From contig JAUUYO010000158.1 in assembly GCA_030590405.1 (NCBI GenBank), positions 1 to 8,097 on the forward strand: a stretch of DNA of 8,097 nt. Direction: 5' to 3'. This DNA is from Kangiellaceae bacterium. Its GTDB lineage: Bacteria > Pseudomonadota > Gammaproteobacteria > Enterobacterales > Kangiellaceae. Positions 6,875-8,097 of the stretch are shown here, piece after piece (the stretch's first letter is position 1; every line of letters begins with the position of its first letter). A program made the position numbers and the translations under genes. The notes beneath the pieces were generated by a model. It ran no database searches, was not told the origin of the DNA, and saw nothing but the letters and a program-made list of their open reading frames with translations.

Positions 6875-7099
6875 TGATCTGATCCTGCCAATTCATTACT
6901 TGTTAATAAAACTATGTAAATATACTTGCTTCTTGTTCGGTTATCATTAAAAATCACATTAGGATGATAAAGCTGATCTGATTAGGTGTATAATACAGAA
7001 CAGTCCTAAATCGATTCAAGAATAATGATAGCGGCATTGTTATTGTTAATAATTAACGGTTTTTAGTCAAATAAAACCGACTTAGGTGCAGGTATAGAT
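6875..7099. promoter_or_regulatory. Divergent control region between yhfA and crp
   Basis: The crp side has a perfect -10 box TATAAT at 6989-6994, directly preceded by TG, with no good -35 hexamer. Transcription would start near 7001 and leave a leader of about 100 nt. For yhfA, the - strand sequence TATATT at 6924-6919 is a possible -10, also without a convincing -35. A single half-site resembling a CRP site (AATGTGAT on the - strand, near 6954-6961) is present, but its partner half is not, so autoregulation by CRP cannot be claimed. Confidence 0.5.
7045..7079 (+). other. Palindrome and hairpin in the crp leader
   Basis: GTTAAT (7045-7050) and ATTAAC (7052-7057) form a 13-bp palindrome. Directly after it, CGGTTTT (7057-7063) pairs perfectly with AAAACCG (7073-7079) over a 9-base loop. 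The hairpin ends about 11 bases before the likely ribosome site AGG at 7090-7092. It could influence translation of crp; the structure is visible, the role is not. Confidence 0.45.
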
Positions 7100-7756
7100 A
7101 TGGCGCTAATAAAAGAGTCCGTTGTTCTTCCACATAATATTCAACAAGATCCTACCTTGGTATGGTTTGTATCGCAATGTCATAAGCGGCGTTACGCTGC
7201 TAAGACCACCATCATTTTTGCTGGCGACAAACCGGAAACCTTGTATTTCATCATAAAAGGTTCGGTGACGGTGTTGATCGAAGATGATGACGGCAAAGAG
7301 CTGGTGCTTGCTTATCTTAATTCAGGTGACTTTTTCGGCGAAATGGGCTTATTTGATGGGGCGCAAAATCGTAGTGCCTGGGTACGAGCGAAAGTTGAGG
7401 CGGATCTAGCAGAAATCAGTTACGCCCGGTTTCAGGCGTTAGCCAAAGAAAAGCCGGAAATTATGTTTAAACTCGCAGAGCAGATGTCACTAAGGCTTAG
7501 AAAAACCAGCCGAAAAGTAGGGGATTTGGCTTTTATGGATGTCACTGGGCGAGTCGCCAGGGCGCTATTAGATTTAGCTAAAGAGCCTGACGCGATCACT
7601 CATCCCGATGGGATGCAAATAAAAGTGACTCGTCAGGAACTTGGGCGAATTGTTGGTTGTTCACGAGAAATGGTAGGCCGGGTTCTAAAAGTTTTAGAAG
7701 AGCAAGAGCATATTCATGTGAAAGGGAAAACCATGGTGATATTTGGTACCCGCTAG
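7100..7756 (+). CDS. crp: cAMP receptor protein (CRP/Vfr), global transcription regulator
   Basis: cAMP-activated dimeric transcription factor; 218 residues against 210 for E. coli CRP, with the extra residues at the N-terminus. Residues about 20-125 are the cyclic-nucleotide domain with the phosphate-binding cassette GDFFGEMGLF (76-85) and RSAW (91-94). The cAMP contacts correspond to Gly80, Glu81, Arg91 and Ser92, with Thr136/Ser137 in the dimer helix. The C-terminal helix-turn-helix is VTRQELGRIVGCSREMVGRV (176-195); DNA-contacting Arg189, Glu190 and Arg194 are all kept, so it should read the usual TGTGA sites. IEDDDGKE (60-67), REMVGRVLK and HVKGKTMVIFGTR resemble Pseudomonas Vfr more than enteric CRP. 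AGG seven bases before the ATG supports the start. It lies divergent from yhfA. Confidence 0.95.
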   Translation: MALIKESVVLPHNIQQDPTLVWFVSQCHKRRYAAKTTIIFAGDKPETLYFIIKGSVTVLIEDDDGKELVLAYLNSGDFFGEMGLFDGAQNRSAWVRAKVEADLAEISYARFQALAKEKPEIMFKLAEQMSLRLRKTSRKVGDLAFMDVTGRVARALLDLAKEPDAITHPDGMQIKVTRQELGRIVGCSREMVGRVLKVLEEQEHIHVKGKTMVIFGTR

Positions 7757-7765
7757 CCAAACAAT

Positions 7766-7791
7766 AAAAGAATCAAATCCCCGGTTCTTTT
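7766..7791 (+). terminator. Weak terminator-like hairpin after crp
   Basis: AAAAGAATC (7766-7774) pairs with GGTTCTTTT (7783-7791) around an 8-base loop, nine pairs including one G-U. It begins ten bases after the crp stop codon. The stem is AT-rich and the T-run belongs to the stem, so it is a weak intrinsic terminator at best. Confidence 0.4.
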
Positions 7792-7923
7792 CCTCCCTTC
7801 TCTCTCAATATCTCAGGTTGAGTTTGCTGTAAAAATTTCTGTTTAGGGTTCATTCGAGACTATAAAACCACTGTCTTGAAAAGTAACCTGTCGAGTATAG
7901 AAATATTATTTTCTACCATCTAT

Positions 7924-8004
7924 TCTTAAGCTTTATTAGATGAGGGCACAGCCTTAACCTGAATGGCTTACGTTGAGCTTAATCCCATCCGAGCCAGGAT
8001 AGCG
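7924..8004 (+). pseudogene. Decayed fragment of a REP-associated (Y1/RAYT-type) transposase
   Basis: In one frame the translation reads S-stop-ALLDEGTALT-stop-MAYVELNPIRARIA. The motif LLDE...MAYVELNPIRA is highly characteristic of the Y1_Tnp/RAYT transposases, where the common form is SQALLDE...CMAYVDLNPIRA. The two stops fall where relatives have Gln and Cys, so single changes (CAA to TAA, TGC/TGT to TGA) explain both. After position 8004 similarity fades and the frame ends at a TGA soon after. Upstream, R-V-stop at 7892-7900 in another frame may be the preceding RVW part, implying a frameshift, but this is weak. The catalytic N-terminal part is absent, so the remnant cannot be active. Identification is by remembered motif. 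Confidence 0.65.
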
Positions 8005-8097
8005 ACCTTTCAGCACTTGAATATGTTGAACAGTACTAACCGGATTTGATGTTCCTGGTATTTACTGGATTAATTTACGGGATACAAAAGCCAATCC

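Larger units (their letters stand above)
7757..8097. other. 341-bp region after crp with no intact gene
   Basis: No long open frame exists on either strand. The region holds the weak hairpin after the crp stop, about 130 bases with nothing recognisable, then the transposase remnant described separately. The remaining bases to the right edge look non-coding. Confidence 0.6.

Noticed and set aside
6732..6950. 72-codon frame on the + strand opposite yhfA
   Set aside because: Overlaps the conserved OsmC coding sequence in antisense; no ribosome site or protein family match.
6945..6962. CRP binding site in the crp upstream region
   Set aside because: One half-site TGTGA (- strand) is good, but the opposite half does not match TCACA at the required spacing.
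7957..8080. Short open frame on the - strand containing GRYPGSDGIKLNVSHSG
   Set aside because: It is the antisense of the transposase remnant, lacks a start with a ribosome site, and meets stops on both sides.

Overview
The window carries a complete phosphate-uptake operon, pstS-pstC-pstA-pstB-phoU, on the + strand. A convergent OsmC-family gene (YhfA type) follows, then a divergently placed crp/vfr gene for the cAMP receptor protein. All protein matches and the yhfA/crp pairing point to a gammaproteobacterium. The DNA is AT-rich by eye, and a free-living, probably aquatic lineage is a reasonable guess, but the genus cannot be fixed from this sequence.

Layout. Positions 1-575 (- strand) hold the N-terminal 191 codons of a TetR-type regulator that runs off the left edge. 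Its promoter is covered by a 39-bp dyad centred on base 622. Positions 576-881 are non-coding: that dyad, four copies of TTGGCT, then a double Pho box of four repeats at exact 11-bp spacing and the pstS -10 box. The pst-phoU genes fill 882-6398. A roughly 100-bp REP-like palindrome separates pstS from pstC, and a small hairpin lies between pstB and phoU. The OsmC-type gene is at 6476-6874 (-) and crp at 7100-7756 (+), with a 225-bp divergent control region between them. The last 341 bases contain no intact gene, but they hold a weak terminator candidate and a decayed piece of a REP-associated (Y1/RAYT-type) transposase.

How the genes work together. PstS captures phosphate in the periplasm. 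PstC and PstA form the membrane channel, PstB powers it with ATP, and PhoU links transporter activity to the PhoR/PhoB two-component system. The Pho box predicts that PhoB switches the operon on during phosphate starvation; phoB and phoR are not in the window. PstC and PstA are both the long type with an extra N-terminal periplasmic domain.

I see no new multi-gene system. The points most worth a second look are non-coding: the TetR-promoter dyad, the REP-like palindrome inside the pst operon, and the transposase remnant downstream of crp.
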